From positions 499-14,975 of the forward strand of contig DADT01000035.1 in the NCBI GenBank assembly GCA_002495065.1: DNA of 14,477 bases, written 5' to 3'. The DNA comes from Methanoregula sp. UBA471 (GTDB taxonomy: Archaea > Halobacteriota > Methanomicrobia > Methanomicrobiales > Methanospirillaceae). Positions 1-6,557 of the stretch are shown here, piece by piece (positions within the stretch are counted from its first letter, which is position 1; every line of letters begins with the position of its first letter). A model generated the notes under the pieces. The model made no database searches and had not been told where the DNA came from. It saw only the letters and a program-made list of their open reading frames with translations. The position numbers were made by a program, and so were the translations under genes.

Positions 1-555
1 GGACGTGAGGTTCTCATCGTCCTTGACAAAATCAAATCCGCCCATCCAGGTCTCGTAGCCGACCTCAGCATGTTCCTGTGCCGAAAACCCGATCTTCGGC
101 TTGGGTACAGCGCCCGTCAGGGGACGTCTGGTGACCTTCATCATCTTCCTGATCCCGTCATTGCCAAAGTGCGGGCCCTTGAAATGATTCAGGTATGCAC
201 GGGGTAACGCAACATCAATCAGCCGCAGGTTTCTCACCGCTTTCATGCCAAAGACGTTGCCAGCAATCCCGCTGAGCAGCTGGACCGCGTTACCCTCCTC
301 CCAGAGTGCAAGGGGATAGGCAATTTTTACGACATTTCCCTCAATGTCGAATGCCTGTGCTTCAAGGCTCTTCATCCGCGGCGGCAGGGTATGGAGGGTT
401 GTCCACGTGCCGGTCGAGCTTTCCGATGCTATCCTTCCCGCAGCTTCCTTGCTCCGGATCCCTGCGGCAGGTTCAAAATAAAACAGGCATATGAGGTCAT
501 CAGCTGCCGGAGTGTAATCCAGGTTAACGAATTCCTTGTACCAGTCAATTGTCAT
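1..555 (-). CDS. rbcL: Form III ribulose-bisphosphate carboxylase large subunit, N-terminal part (cut by window edge)
   Basis: The first 185 codons of an archaeal RuBisCO large subunit. The C-terminal part (most of the TIM barrel, roughly 240 residues) lies beyond the left edge. The enzyme carboxylates ribulose-1,5-bisphosphate to two 3-phosphoglycerates in the cytosol. Catalytic landmarks visible: ESSTGTWTT at 45-53 (the Glu60 region of the plant enzyme), GNVFGMKA at 100-107 (Asn123 region), KPK at 152-154 (Lys175/Lys177 region), and GGFDFVKDDEN at 172-182, with the Lys that is carbamylated (178) and the Mg ligands Asp180 and Glu181. The ATG at 553-555 begins at the usual N-terminus of the family; upstream is a weak purine-rich GGGAAG. 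In methanogens such proteins act either in nucleoside salvage (AMP pathway) or, with phosphoribulokinase, in the reductive hexulose-phosphate pathway; the window cannot say which. All active-site residues in this part are intact, so it is not a RuBisCO-like protein by these criteria. Confidence 0.95.
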   Translation of the reverse strand, partial: MTIDWYKEFVNLDYTPAADDLICLFYFEPAAGIRSKEAAGRIASESSTGTWTTLHTLPPRMKSLEAQAFDIEGNVVKIAYPLALWEEGNAVQLLSGIAGNVFGMKAVRNLRLIDVALPRAYLNHFKGPHFGNDGIRKMMKVTRRPLTGAVPKPKIGFSAQEHAEVGYETWMGGFDFVKDDENLTS

Positions 556-673
556 GGATCTTCCCGTACTAACCAAGGCACCTGATAGTACAAAATGTTC
601 TCGGAAACAGAAAAGAAAAAATCAACTCTGGAGAGATGCGCTTAATCACAAGGCATAACGATCAGGGGGTTTC

Positions 674-696
674 ACCCCGCCGCCAGGGCTCCCCGA
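674..696 (+). repeat. GC-rich dispersed motif, copy near RuBisCO
   Basis: ACCCCGCCGCC (674-684) runs directly into AGGGCTCCCCGA (685-696). The first half is found as its reverse complement at 5501-5511 inside a strong hairpin, and the second half exactly at 5415-5426. Two exact matches of 11 and 12 bases between the same two gene-poor regions are unlikely by chance, although GC-rich runs raise the background. This is probably a decayed copy of an intergenic repeat. Confidence 0.4.
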
Positions 697-760
697 AGAT
701 GATAACTCCCGAACAGGTAACACATCATCATCACTTCTCAGCGCAGGGGAGGTATGGGGG

Positions 761-779
761 GACAGGCACTTTCCCCTCC
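761..779 (+). repeat. GACAGGCACT-TCCCCTCC imperfect palindrome, copy A
   Basis: GACAGGCACTTTCCCCTCC matches 5723-5741 at 18 of 19 positions, and part of it recurs inverted at 5435-5444. Preceded by GGGG, it can fold as GGGGA/TCCCC. The GGGGACAG-type palindromic core resembles REP-like repeats seen in other prokaryotes; that resemblance is recalled, not searched. Confidence 0.45.
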
Positions 780-862
780 ATCATCCTCTTAGTGCTTTGC
801 ATTTCAGAAAATTTCAATAAGTATTTTACAGAGTTCAAAAATCTTAATTTTGGAAATATCCG

Positions 863-881
863 CGAAAAACAAGAAAAGAGA
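863..881 (-). terminator. T-rich candidate terminator of the wHTH membrane-protein gene
   Basis: On the minus strand, about 30-50 bases after the stop codon at 913, the sequence reads through T-rich runs (TCTTTTC, then TTTTT). Archaeal transcription commonly ends at such tracts without a hairpin. Based only on composition and position. Confidence 0.3.
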
Positions 882-912
882 TGTCGGGGGAGATCAATCT
901 TTATCTCTGGCG

Positions 913-1842
913 TTATTGTATCAACCGTATGAGATTTTCCCGTCCTTTCTTTATCTTCTGGATAATACCACGCTGGTGGAGGTCGTTAAGAGTAGCGCTT
1001 ACGGTCGATTTGGGCAGTCCAAGGTTTTTGACAATCTCGGACTGGTACTGCTCTCCTCCGCTTGCCTTCAACAGGTGGATAATTTTTTCCTCCATGCTTA
1101 CAAGGTCCGTTTCAGATAATCCTGCTGTTGATTCTTCAGGTTCATCAGGTTCAGGCGGACGTCTCCTTATTAGTACTACACCAGCACCCACGATGACAAA
1201 AAGGGCAATACCTGATCCTACAGCAACCGGAAACCAGGGAATTCCGGATTTATCAAAAACCAGGTGCGGTTCTCCTGCCCCGAACGAACGCAGTCCATAC
1301 CAGATGAGGCCGTCGCGTACCTGGTCCGGGGCAGGCTCGGAGACGCTGACGGCATATCCTTCGGGATATCTGACGATAAGTGTTGTATCTTTTGCCAGGT
1401 ACAATCCGCCCGCCAGTGCGTCACCAATGGACAATTCGTTTCCTGTTTTTGCAAAACCGCTCCATCTGAACGAATAGAACACTACCCCGTATCGGCCGGT
1501 GGGGGATGACTGGATGACCGCATTACCGTCAAAACTGTCGGTTTCCATGGGACGGGAAGTAGCTGCAGCTGCCTGGGCCGCAGAACGCTGCATCAGGTCC
1601 CGGAACTCGGGAAGATAGGTCGAGGAAACATTGCCGGCATAGGCATTAAACATCGCAACGTCCTCTTCAGTTGCGAGAAGAGTCCGGTACTCTACATGCC
1701 ATACCGCCGATCCATCCTCCTGGACCGTGATCATATACGTGATGGTAGATTCCGGCAGAACCGGTGCCGCACCTGCAATTACGGGAACCCAGATCAGGAT
1801 TGCCACGAGAGTAACAATACAAAACCGGGTCACGTAATGCAT
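913..1842 (-). CDS. Membrane-anchored winged-helix regulator-like protein (DUF7345/DUF7343-type)
   Basis: 309 residues. A signal peptide or N-terminal membrane segment (about 5-25, cleavage near AGAA) is followed by an extracytoplasmic domain (about 27-200) and one transmembrane helix (about 204-225) that ends in RRRR-like positive charge. Then come an acidic Pro/Glu linker (229-245) and a C-terminal winged helix-turn-helix (about 248-309). The wHTH shows EEKIIHLLKA, then EIVKNLGLPKSTVSATLNDL as the HTH, and GIIQKIKKGRENLIRL as the wing. This layout matches archaeal proteins with an outer DUF7345-like domain and an inner DUF7343-like MarR/IclR-type wHTH; I assign it from recalled family features. 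The likely role is a one-component regulator sensing something at the envelope while held at the membrane; ligand and targets are unknown. The start has AGGTGG a few bases upstream and a TATA-like box about 38 bases upstream. It follows the DUF5667-like gene after 106 bases on the same strand. Confidence 0.8.
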   Translation of the reverse strand: MHYVTRFCIVTLVAILIWVPVIAGAAPVLPESTITYMITVQEDGSAVWHVEYRTLLATEEDVAMFNAYAGNVSSTYLPEFRDLMQRSAAQAAAATSRPMETDSFDGNAVIQSSPTGRYGVVFYSFRWSGFAKTGNELSIGDALAGGLYLAKDTTLIVRYPEGYAVSVSEPAPDQVRDGLIWYGLRSFGAGEPHLVFDKSGIPWFPVAVGSGIALFVIVGAGVVLIRRRPPEPDEPEESTAGLSETDLVSMEEKIIHLLKASGGEQYQSEIVKNLGLPKSTVSATLNDLHQRGIIQKIKKGRENLIRLIQ

Positions 1843-1876
1843 GGGCCACCTTTCTGTTGAGTATTGTCACCACGAT

Positions 1877-1884
1877 GTATAAAA
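1877..1884 (-). promoter_or_regulatory. TATA-like box for the wHTH membrane-protein gene
   Basis: On the minus strand TTTTATAC is centred about 38 bases before the ATG at 1842. Transcription starting about 25 bases downstream would leave a short leader holding the AAAGGTGG ribosome site. This suggests the gene has its own promoter and does not depend only on read-through from the DUF5667-like gene. Confidence 0.45.
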
Positions 1885-1948
1885 TGTAACGAGAAATTTT
1901 AATCGCATCCCGGTCCGGGTAAAGGGATTACAGGCCGTGCCGTATCAT

Positions 1949-2713
1949 TTACGTCTTTTTCTTCCCTGGTTCTTCCCTGTTCCCGGGTTTGGGGGTGATC
2001 GTGGTGTTTTCTGAGATTATATTTTTCTGATCGCTGATCTTTTCCCGGTTTTCATTTTTATCCCTGACCATGGTTTCAGCCGGGGTGACATTATTGTCAG
2101 CACGGGACTGCTCACGGATATCCAGCTTTTCTGCCCTGATGATTGTTTTATTGTCCTTTCCCTGGATACGGGTGAACTTCATTGCCGTCTTTTGCGAAAA
2201 CCTCTCTCCAAGAGAGAGGCTGTTGTTGTAAGCCCTGGACAGACCCTGATTATCCGGATGGGACTGAAGGAGGCTGGCAAGGACCGTCTGGTGCAGGGCG
2301 ATCATTTCCTGGGCGTGGAGCAGCCCGGGTTCATCTGATCCAAAGGCTGCCAGTGACCCTTCTGTACGGTTCAGTTTCTGCCAGTACAGGTCCAGCACCC
2401 GGTCTGCCGACCCGGTCCTGTTGAGTTCCAGTTCGCTCCGGTATTCAGCGATGCGGAGCTGTGCATGGATAACCTGCTTTTCAATCCGCCGGGTACTATT
2501 GAAGGTAAACGTTTCATCAAGGTCTTCCATCGCAAGCTTCAGACCGTGCAAAGGATTATCTGCACCGATAGGACCTTCGAAGGGTCTGATATCACCCGCA
2601 ACGAGATCCACACCCTGCAGATCTGTTGAACTCTCCTGGACTGCAGCTGCCCCTGTACCGCAGAGTAAGGCGATGAGAAGTATTCCCCCGACAATAATGT
2701 GATTTTTTTTCAT
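1949..2713 (-). CDS. Secreted DUF5667-like protein with charged, disordered tail
   Basis: 254 residues from the ATG at 2711-2713. I prefer this start over an in-frame ATG 33 bases upstream because GGAG lies 6-7 bases before it and the signal peptide (MKKNHIIVGG..., hydrophobic 7-22, AAA cleavage near 23) begins exactly here. Residues about 45-165 are mostly helical with the DUF5667 pattern: a short IGADNPLHGLKLAMEDL segment followed by an amphipathic helix with regular Arg/Glu (RRIEKQVIHAQLRIAEYRSE) and a second one beginning ADRVLDLYWQKL. The last ~80 residues are very polar (K/E/N/R/T) with several N-glycosylation sequons (NKT, NVT, NTT), probably a disordered extracellular tail. No catalytic motif is visible. 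DUF5667 proteins are often encoded near surface or regulatory genes, but their function is unknown to me. The next gene downstream is the wHTH membrane protein. Confidence 0.75.
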   Translation of the reverse strand: MKKNHIIVGGILLIALLCGTGAAAVQESSTDLQGVDLVAGDIRPFEGPIGADNPLHGLKLAMEDLDETFTFNSTRRIEKQVIHAQLRIAEYRSELELNRTGSADRVLDLYWQKLNRTEGSLAAFGSDEPGLLHAQEMIALHQTVLASLLQSHPDNQGLSRAYNNSLSLGERFSQKTAMKFTRIQGKDNKTIIRAEKLDIREQSRADNNVTPAETMVRDKNENREKISDQKNIISENTTITPKPGNREEPGKKKT

Positions 2714-3236
2714 ACATTCTCCACACATCGTAGTGTGCCGTTGCATGAGTGTAGTAGTTCCGGAACATTAAGCATGGCTATCGTTCGGGGGAAAACAGGA
2801 TTGTCCGGAGTCTTTTTAATTTCCTAAGAAATGTTCAGGATGGTTCAGATTTAAAAATGAAGCGATAATCCGAAAGATACAGCTCCAGGAATATCCAAGG
2901 GAATTTTTACTACTGCAGGAATGAAAAATCCTCCTGACGCGCATGGGAAATCATCCTTAATTGTGATATACAGGTCGTTTACGGATCTCTATCCGGGTAC
3001 CGGCAGCCTGGTTCAGACAATCCAGGGTATTATGCCATGATGATATCTGTTTTGCAGATGGGTGCCGATGACCGGAAGTGCAGCATAAGGACTGCCACTC
3101 CTGTTCAGTAAGCGTTTTCAATAAATAATTATAGCATAACGTTCACGTACTTGGTGAGGCAAAAAAGTATTGCCCGTCAGAATCTCTGATGTTTGGGAAT
3201 TCCAAAGCCCCTTTCTGATCCCAAAAAAAGAACACC
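2714..3236. other. Divergent intergenic region between the DUF5667-like gene and the PAS kinase
   Basis: About 520 bases separating divergent genes, so it should hold promoters for both. On the plus strand an AT-rich TATA-like stretch lies near 3120-3135. A 39-codon open frame (ATG at 2921, stop at 3038-3040) and an overlapping 25-codon frame starting at 3037 are present, but neither has a good ribosome site or recognisable composition; I do not call them genes. I see no repeat or RNA gene here. Confidence 0.5.
3120..3135 (+). promoter_or_regulatory. TATA-like stretch upstream of the PAS histidine kinase
   Basis: The sequence AATAAATAATTATAG is the most AT-rich, TATA-like segment upstream of the kinase start at 3237. 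If used, the leader would be about 75-80 bases. Position and composition are the only evidence. Confidence 0.3.
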
Positions 3237-5138
3237 ATGCCAGCAGAGAAGATCTCCCCACCGGTTGAAAAGAAAGATACGGCACTTGCAGCATTACGTA
3301 CGTCTGAAAAAAAATATCGCACACTTTTTGACCATGCTGGTATACCCACCATAATTATTGAAAAAAATACAAAAATTTCCCTTTCCAATATCCGGTTCAG
3401 GGAACTGGTCGGTTTCAGCCAGAAAGAGATTGACGGAAAGAAAAAATGGACGGAATTTGTCGCGCCGGAAATGGTTGATGCGTTCTCAGACTTCCTGGAC
3501 GGGTGCAGGGATATGTCCGGCACCGTACCCCGGCAATTTTTTGTATCCCTCGTAGATAAAAAAAACCAGAGCAGGCAGGTATCCGCACATGTCGCCGGAA
3601 TCCCCAGGACCCGGCGGTGTATCGTATCCTTTGTCGACATCCCCGGGGATCAGCTGAAGGAACATGAACCCGGGTTCGAAACCCTGCAGATGTCCGAGGT
3701 TATCTATAATATTCCTGAACCGACCTTTGTAATCGACCGGAACGGGAATATTGTCGCCTGGAACCGGGCAATTGAGGAATCAACCGGAAGATCAGCTGCG
3801 GACATGCTGGGAAAGAGCGGCAATGAGTATGCTCTTCCTTTCTTCGGGGAACGCAGACCGATGATCATTGACATGATCTTTGCATCTGACCCGGAAGTCG
3901 AGAAACTGGGGTACCGGGAAATACAATGGACAGGAAATACCCTTTCTGCAGAAACACCGGTAAAAAACCAGAATGGAAAAATCAGGATTATCCGTGAAAT
4001 TGCTTCCCCCGTTTTCAACAGGTCCGGTGATTTTAATGGTGCGATAGAATCGATCACCGATTTCACGATCACGAAACAACAGGAAGTCGTGCAGCAGGAT
4101 ACTGAGTCACAGTATATGGCCATTCTTGAGCATACTGCATCAGCAATAGCGATCATCGAAGAAGATGCCACCATCTCCTACATCAATCCTGAGTTTGAGA
4201 AGATTATCGGATATGTCAGGGACGAGGTTGAGGGGAAAAAGAAGTGGACGGAGTTTGTCGCTCCAAAAGATCTGGAGCGGATGAAACACTATGAATCTGA
4301 GTGCCGGACTAACCTGGGGAATGCACCGGTAAACAATGAATTCCAGTTCATCCGCTTTGACGGCATGCTCCGGTCCGGGTCGCTCACCATGGCCGCGATT
4401 CCGGAAACGGGAAGGCTGATCCTGTCCCTCGTGGACACCAGTGATAAAGTGCAGGAAGAAGAGGCTGTCCAGAGGGCGAACAGGAAACTGAATGTGTTCA
4501 GCAGCATCACCCGCCATGAGATCCTTAACCATTTGACCGTCGTGAAAGGGTATATCGAACTCTCACGGGAACAGGTCCGCGACCCGGCGTTCCTGCTCAG
4601 GTCCTTTGACAAGGAGCTGGCGGCGGCAAATGCCATCCAGAAACTGATCACTTTTACCCGGGACTATCAGAATATCGGGATACAGCCACCTTCGTGGTAC
4701 AACCTGGCCGGGGTAATAAAAGCGGCAGCTGCCAGTGTCCATACGGGATCGATTACCCTCTCTGTCGATACCGACCGGGTGGAGATATACGCCGATCATC
4801 TGCTCGAGAGGGTGTTCTTTCACCTCATCGACAATGCCGTGAGGTATGGCGGGAAGATCAGGAATCTCCGGTTCTTCTGCGAGGAATCATTCGAGGAGCT
4901 GCTCGTGATCTGCGTGGATGACGGTATTGGTATCCCTCCCGACGCAAAGGAGAAGATATTCAACCGCCAGTTTTTCCAGAATACCGGACTTGACATGTAC
5001 CTGTCGCAGCATATCCTGTCCATTACCGGCATGTCCATACGGGAGACAGGGATATACGGCAGCGGTGCACGCTTTGAAATACGGGTACCCAAAGGGGCGT
5101 ACCGGTTCCTCAGCTTCCCGTTGATGAAACATTCCTGA
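3237..5138 (+). CDS. Three-PAS-domain sensor histidine kinase
   Basis: 633 residues with no transmembrane segment, so probably a cytosolic sensor kinase that autophosphorylates on His and signals through a partner not present here. There are three PAS domains: about 20-135, 150-275 and 288-402. The dimerisation/phosphoacceptor helix holds RHEILNHL with His427. The ATPase domain follows: N box HLIDNAVRYG (Asn533), G1 box VDDGIGIP (560-567), F-box-like KIFNR (573-577), then a divergent G2 region TGLDMYLSQHIL in place of the usual GLGL, and GSGARFEI near the end. PAS1 and PAS3 share an identical 11-residue stretch, GKKKWTEFVAP (67-77 and 333-343), pointing to internal duplication. The start codon is fixed within a few residues by an in-frame stop seven codons upstream (TGA at 3216-3218); the ribosome site is weak. 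The architecture is typical of methanogen PAS kinases; the stimulus cannot be read from sequence. Confidence 0.93.
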   Translation: MPAEKISPPVEKKDTALAALRTSEKKYRTLFDHAGIPTIIIEKNTKISLSNIRFRELVGFSQKEIDGKKKWTEFVAPEMVDAFSDFLDGCRDMSGTVPRQFFVSLVDKKNQSRQVSAHVAGIPRTRRCIVSFVDIPGDQLKEHEPGFETLQMSEVIYNIPEPTFVIDRNGNIVAWNRAIEESTGRSAADMLGKSGNEYALPFFGERRPMIIDMIFASDPEVEKLGYREIQWTGNTLSAETPVKNQNGKIRIIREIASPVFNRSGDFNGAIESITDFTITKQQEVVQQDTESQYMAILEHTASAIAIIEEDATISYINPEFEKIIGYVRDEVEGKKKWTEFVAPKDLERMKHYESECRTNLGNAPVNNEFQFIRFDGMLRSGSLTMAAIPETGRLILSLVDTSDKVQEEEAVQRANRKLNVFSSITRHEILNHLTVVKGYIELSREQVRDPAFLLRSFDKELAAANAIQKLITFTRDYQNIGIQPPSWYNLAGVIKAAAASVHTGSITLSVDTDRVEIYADHLLERVFFHLIDNAVRYGGKIRNLRFFCEESFEELLVICVDDGIGIPPDAKEKIFNRQFFQNTGLDMYLSQHILSITGMSIRETGIYGSGARFEIRVPKGAYRFLSFPLMKHS

Positions 5139-5270
5139 TGTTAAGGAGAATACAGATATTGGCTGAGCAGAAACGGGAATGGTTCTCACTCAACCATGAA
5201 AATTTTAAGGTACGACTGGCATCTATACCAGGCTCTTGATGCCGGGGTCAAAGTTTTCAGGGTAATTGAA

Positions 5271-5352
5271 GCGCCGCGGGGGCGGTGCAGGTCATCGCAT
5301 TACCGGAATGGATCTTCCCCATAATACTGGAATTGTTTAATTTTCAAAGGAA
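5271..5352. repeat. Duplicated intergenic element, copy 1 (shortened)
   Basis: Read on the plus strand the landmarks are GCCGCGGGGGCG (5273-5284), GTCATCGCA (5291-5299), a ~34-base spacer, then TGTTTAATTTTCAAAGGAAA (5334-5353). The same landmarks in the same order and at similar spacing occur at 5477-5583. This copy lacks about 20 bases of the GC-rich block and so cannot form the same hairpin. Confidence 0.45.
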
Positions 5353-5414
5353 ACGTGCATGAACCTAGGGTTCGCACCCGAACGATGAAAATCATTACAC
5401 CTTGTAATTTTATG

Positions 5415-5426
5415 AGGGCTCCCCGA
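5415..5426 (+). repeat. AGGGCTCCCCGA motif, second copy
   Basis: Exact 12-base match to 685-696 in the region upstream of RuBisCO. It lies between the two copies of the duplicated element. Confidence 0.35.
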
Positions 5427-5476
5427 GGCATGGCGGGACAGTGCGGTGTTTACAGCTATACATTTTAGAAACTGGT

Positions 5477-5583
5477 CCGCCGCGGGGGCGCCCCGTCGGG
5501 GGCGGCGGGGTTCATCGCAAATAATTATGAAGAATAAACATTCCATTACTCACATCTGTTTAATTTATTTTCAAAGGAAATCC
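5477..5583. repeat. Duplicated intergenic element, copy 2, with GC-rich hairpin
   Basis: Has the same landmarks as copy 1: GCCGCGGGGGCG (5479-5490), TTCATCGCA (5511-5519), then TGTTTAAT and TTTTCAAAGGAAA (5557-5583). Its GC block at 5477-5508 carries a perfect 7-base inverted repeat, CCGCCGC (5477-5483) and GCGGCGG (5502-5508), plus nested palindromes GGGGCGCCCC and CCCCGTCGGGG. On the minus strand the AT-rich end would come first, like a promoter, followed by the GC-rich hairpin, as in a small RNA gene; that reading is inference. Confidence 0.5.
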
Positions 5584-5722
5584 TCAAAATGTTTTTCTTA
5601 ACGCTCTTTGGGGGTTCCGGCATGTAATGCCTCCACCCTGGCCGCCATGGCACCTCCCATAGAACGATAACCACAGAGAAGGTAATACGACACGATTGTA
5701 AAGCGAAAGGGCGGTTCGGGAA

Positions 5723-5741
5723 GACAGGCACTGTCCCCTCC
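5723..5741 (+). repeat. GACAGGCACT-TCCCCTCC palindrome, copy B
   Basis: GACAGGCACTGTCCCCTCC differs from 761-779 at one base. This copy has a perfect GACAG-GCA-CTGTC stem. Its inner GCACTGTCCC (5728-5737) is the exact reverse complement of GGGACAGTGC at 5435-5444, so the two bracket about 300 bases as inverted repeats. Confidence 0.45.
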
Positions 5742-5869
5742 GTAAGCAGATGTCTGCAATTTGTTGAAAACTCAGGGTTTCTCCAAAGCCCGGAAATGAA
5801 TGCCGGCATATAACTCATGCACCGTATATCCTGAACGTCAAAGATCATCCGGAATTCAGAAAAAACCCT

Positions 5870-5902
5870 GCCAGATTATTTTTATTATTGATTGTACTAT
5901 AG
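5870..5902 (+). promoter_or_regulatory. AT-rich promoter region of the six-cysteine membrane protein
   Basis: GATTATTTTTATTATTG (5874-5890) and ACTATAGTG (about 5895-5903) are TATA-like and lie 25-50 bases before the ATG at 5927. Which one is used cannot be decided from sequence. Confidence 0.35.
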
Positions 5903-5926
5903 TGTTAACAGGTTGGGGAAGACGTT

Positions 5927-6529
5927 ATGCAGGAAGGGGAACCGGGTGTACCCGGAAAATCTGGAATGCCCATCCCGCAAAAAAGGATGGTTATCCTTGC
6001 AGGTATTGTCGTTGCCGGAATAATAATCGCAGCCGTAGCAGCCTCCATAATTTTTCAGGTGCCGGAAAACGGCAGAAACCCTGCAAACCCCTCGGTCACC
6101 ACGGTTGCTTCACCGCATCCCATCAGGTCCCCGACACCACGGTCGTCTCCTGGTATCACCGTCATGGAAACGCAAAGACTCCCGGTCGATTTTATCCTCC
6201 AGCCCGGGGAACAGACCAGCTGCGGGCTGACCTGCCGCCAGCTGGATGCAACAATAACCAATTCCGGCTATGAGACAGCCCACGACGTCTGTATCACCGT
6301 AGCCCTTCATAACAGCAGAAATGAGGTGATCAACCTGAATGGCGAGGCCTCCATCAGACGCTGTATTGGGGACATTGCAGGGGGACAGTCCAGGACGGAG
6401 TCTCTATCCATCAATGCTGATTGTGGCCTGTTTGCCACTAAATGCATAGGGGAAACCCTGACACTGCAGACCCGGGTAGCCTCGGTGGAAAAAACAATCC
6501 GGTTTCCCGATCAGCTGATAGCAGTGTGA
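5927..6529 (+). CDS. Small membrane-anchored protein with a six-cysteine outer domain
   Basis: 200 residues; family not recognised. A short Gly/Pro-rich N-terminus ending in KR (19-20) is followed by one strong transmembrane helix (about 21-44). A Pro/Ser/Thr-rich linker (45-85) comes next, then a compact, beta-rich domain (about 86-200). The domain has six cysteines (99, 103, 122, 146, 166, 173), including CGLTC, which could form three disulfides if it faces outside as the linker suggests. The strands around LDATITNSGYETAHDVCITVALHNSR have the rhythm of an Ig-like or CARDB-type fold. GGGGAAG lies 5 bases before the ATG, supporting this start. The gene stands alone on the plus strand and converges with the large minus-strand operon. 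A zinc or redox role cannot be excluded, but there is no direct evidence for one. Confidence 0.75.
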   Translation: MQEGEPGVPGKSGMPIPQKRMVILAGIVVAGIIIAAVAASIIFQVPENGRNPANPSVTTVASPHPIRSPTPRSSPGITVMETQRLPVDFILQPGEQTSCGLTCRQLDATITNSGYETAHDVCITVALHNSRNEVINLNGEASIRRCIGDIAGGQSRTESLSINADCGLFATKCIGETLTLQTRVASVEKTIRFPDQLIAV

Positions 6530-6557
6530 TTTGTGCAGGATAGTTGTTTCGCAACAA

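Larger units (their letters stand above)
556..912. other. Intergenic region upstream of RuBisCO, carrying short dispersed motifs
   Basis: About 357 bases without a convincing gene. It lies between the RuBisCO start and the stop of the wHTH membrane-protein gene, both read leftward. It holds a small hairpin (GGGGT-TTC-ACCCC, 666-678), a 23-base GC-rich block at 674-696 whose two halves recur separately at 5501-5511 (inverted) and 5415-5426, and a GACAGGCACT/TCCCCTCC motif at 761-779 that recurs at 5723-5741. Bases 780-880 are AT-rich. No clear TATA box sits at the expected distance from the RuBisCO start. Confidence 0.5.
5139..5926. other. Long gene-poor region with duplicated element and hairpins
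   Basis: Nearly 790 bases without a gene I can support. It contains two diverged copies of an element (5271-5352 and 5477-5583), a very GC-rich hairpin in the second copy, an AGGGCTCCCCGA block at 5415-5426, and palindromic GACAGGCACTGTC at 5723-5735 with a partner in inverted orientation at 5435-5444. Two minus-strand open frames of 69 and 100 codons (5337-5546, 5546-5848) cover it, but they read through the hairpins, have odd composition and lack ribosome sites. The region may be remnants of a mobile or REP-like element, or encode small RNAs. Confidence 0.5.

Noticed and set aside
636..932. Plus-strand open frame of 98 codons upstream of RuBisCO
   Set aside because: It runs through hairpins and AT-rich sequence and overlaps the 3' end of the convincing wHTH gene on the other strand; no family signal.
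2921..3040. 39-codon plus-strand frame in the divergent intergenic region
   Set aside because: Poor ribosome site and no recognisable feature. Chance frames of this length are common.
5308..5319. ATGGATCTTCCC shared exactly with the RuBisCO start region (554-565)
   Set aside because: A single 12-base match without extended similarity on either side; a decayed RuBisCO start is possible but unsupported.
5500..5525. C/D-box small RNA suggested by GCGATGA on the minus strand
   Set aside because: The C box is imperfect and no CTGA D box is found at a suitable distance.
5546..5848. Minus-strand open frame of 100 codons in the gene-poor region, ending in ISFENKLNRCE
   Set aside because: It has no ribosome site, unusual composition, and reads through the repeat motifs. 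A neighbouring frame (5337-5546) ends in a similar VSFEN, but only because both end in the repeated TTTCCTTTGAAAAT sequence.
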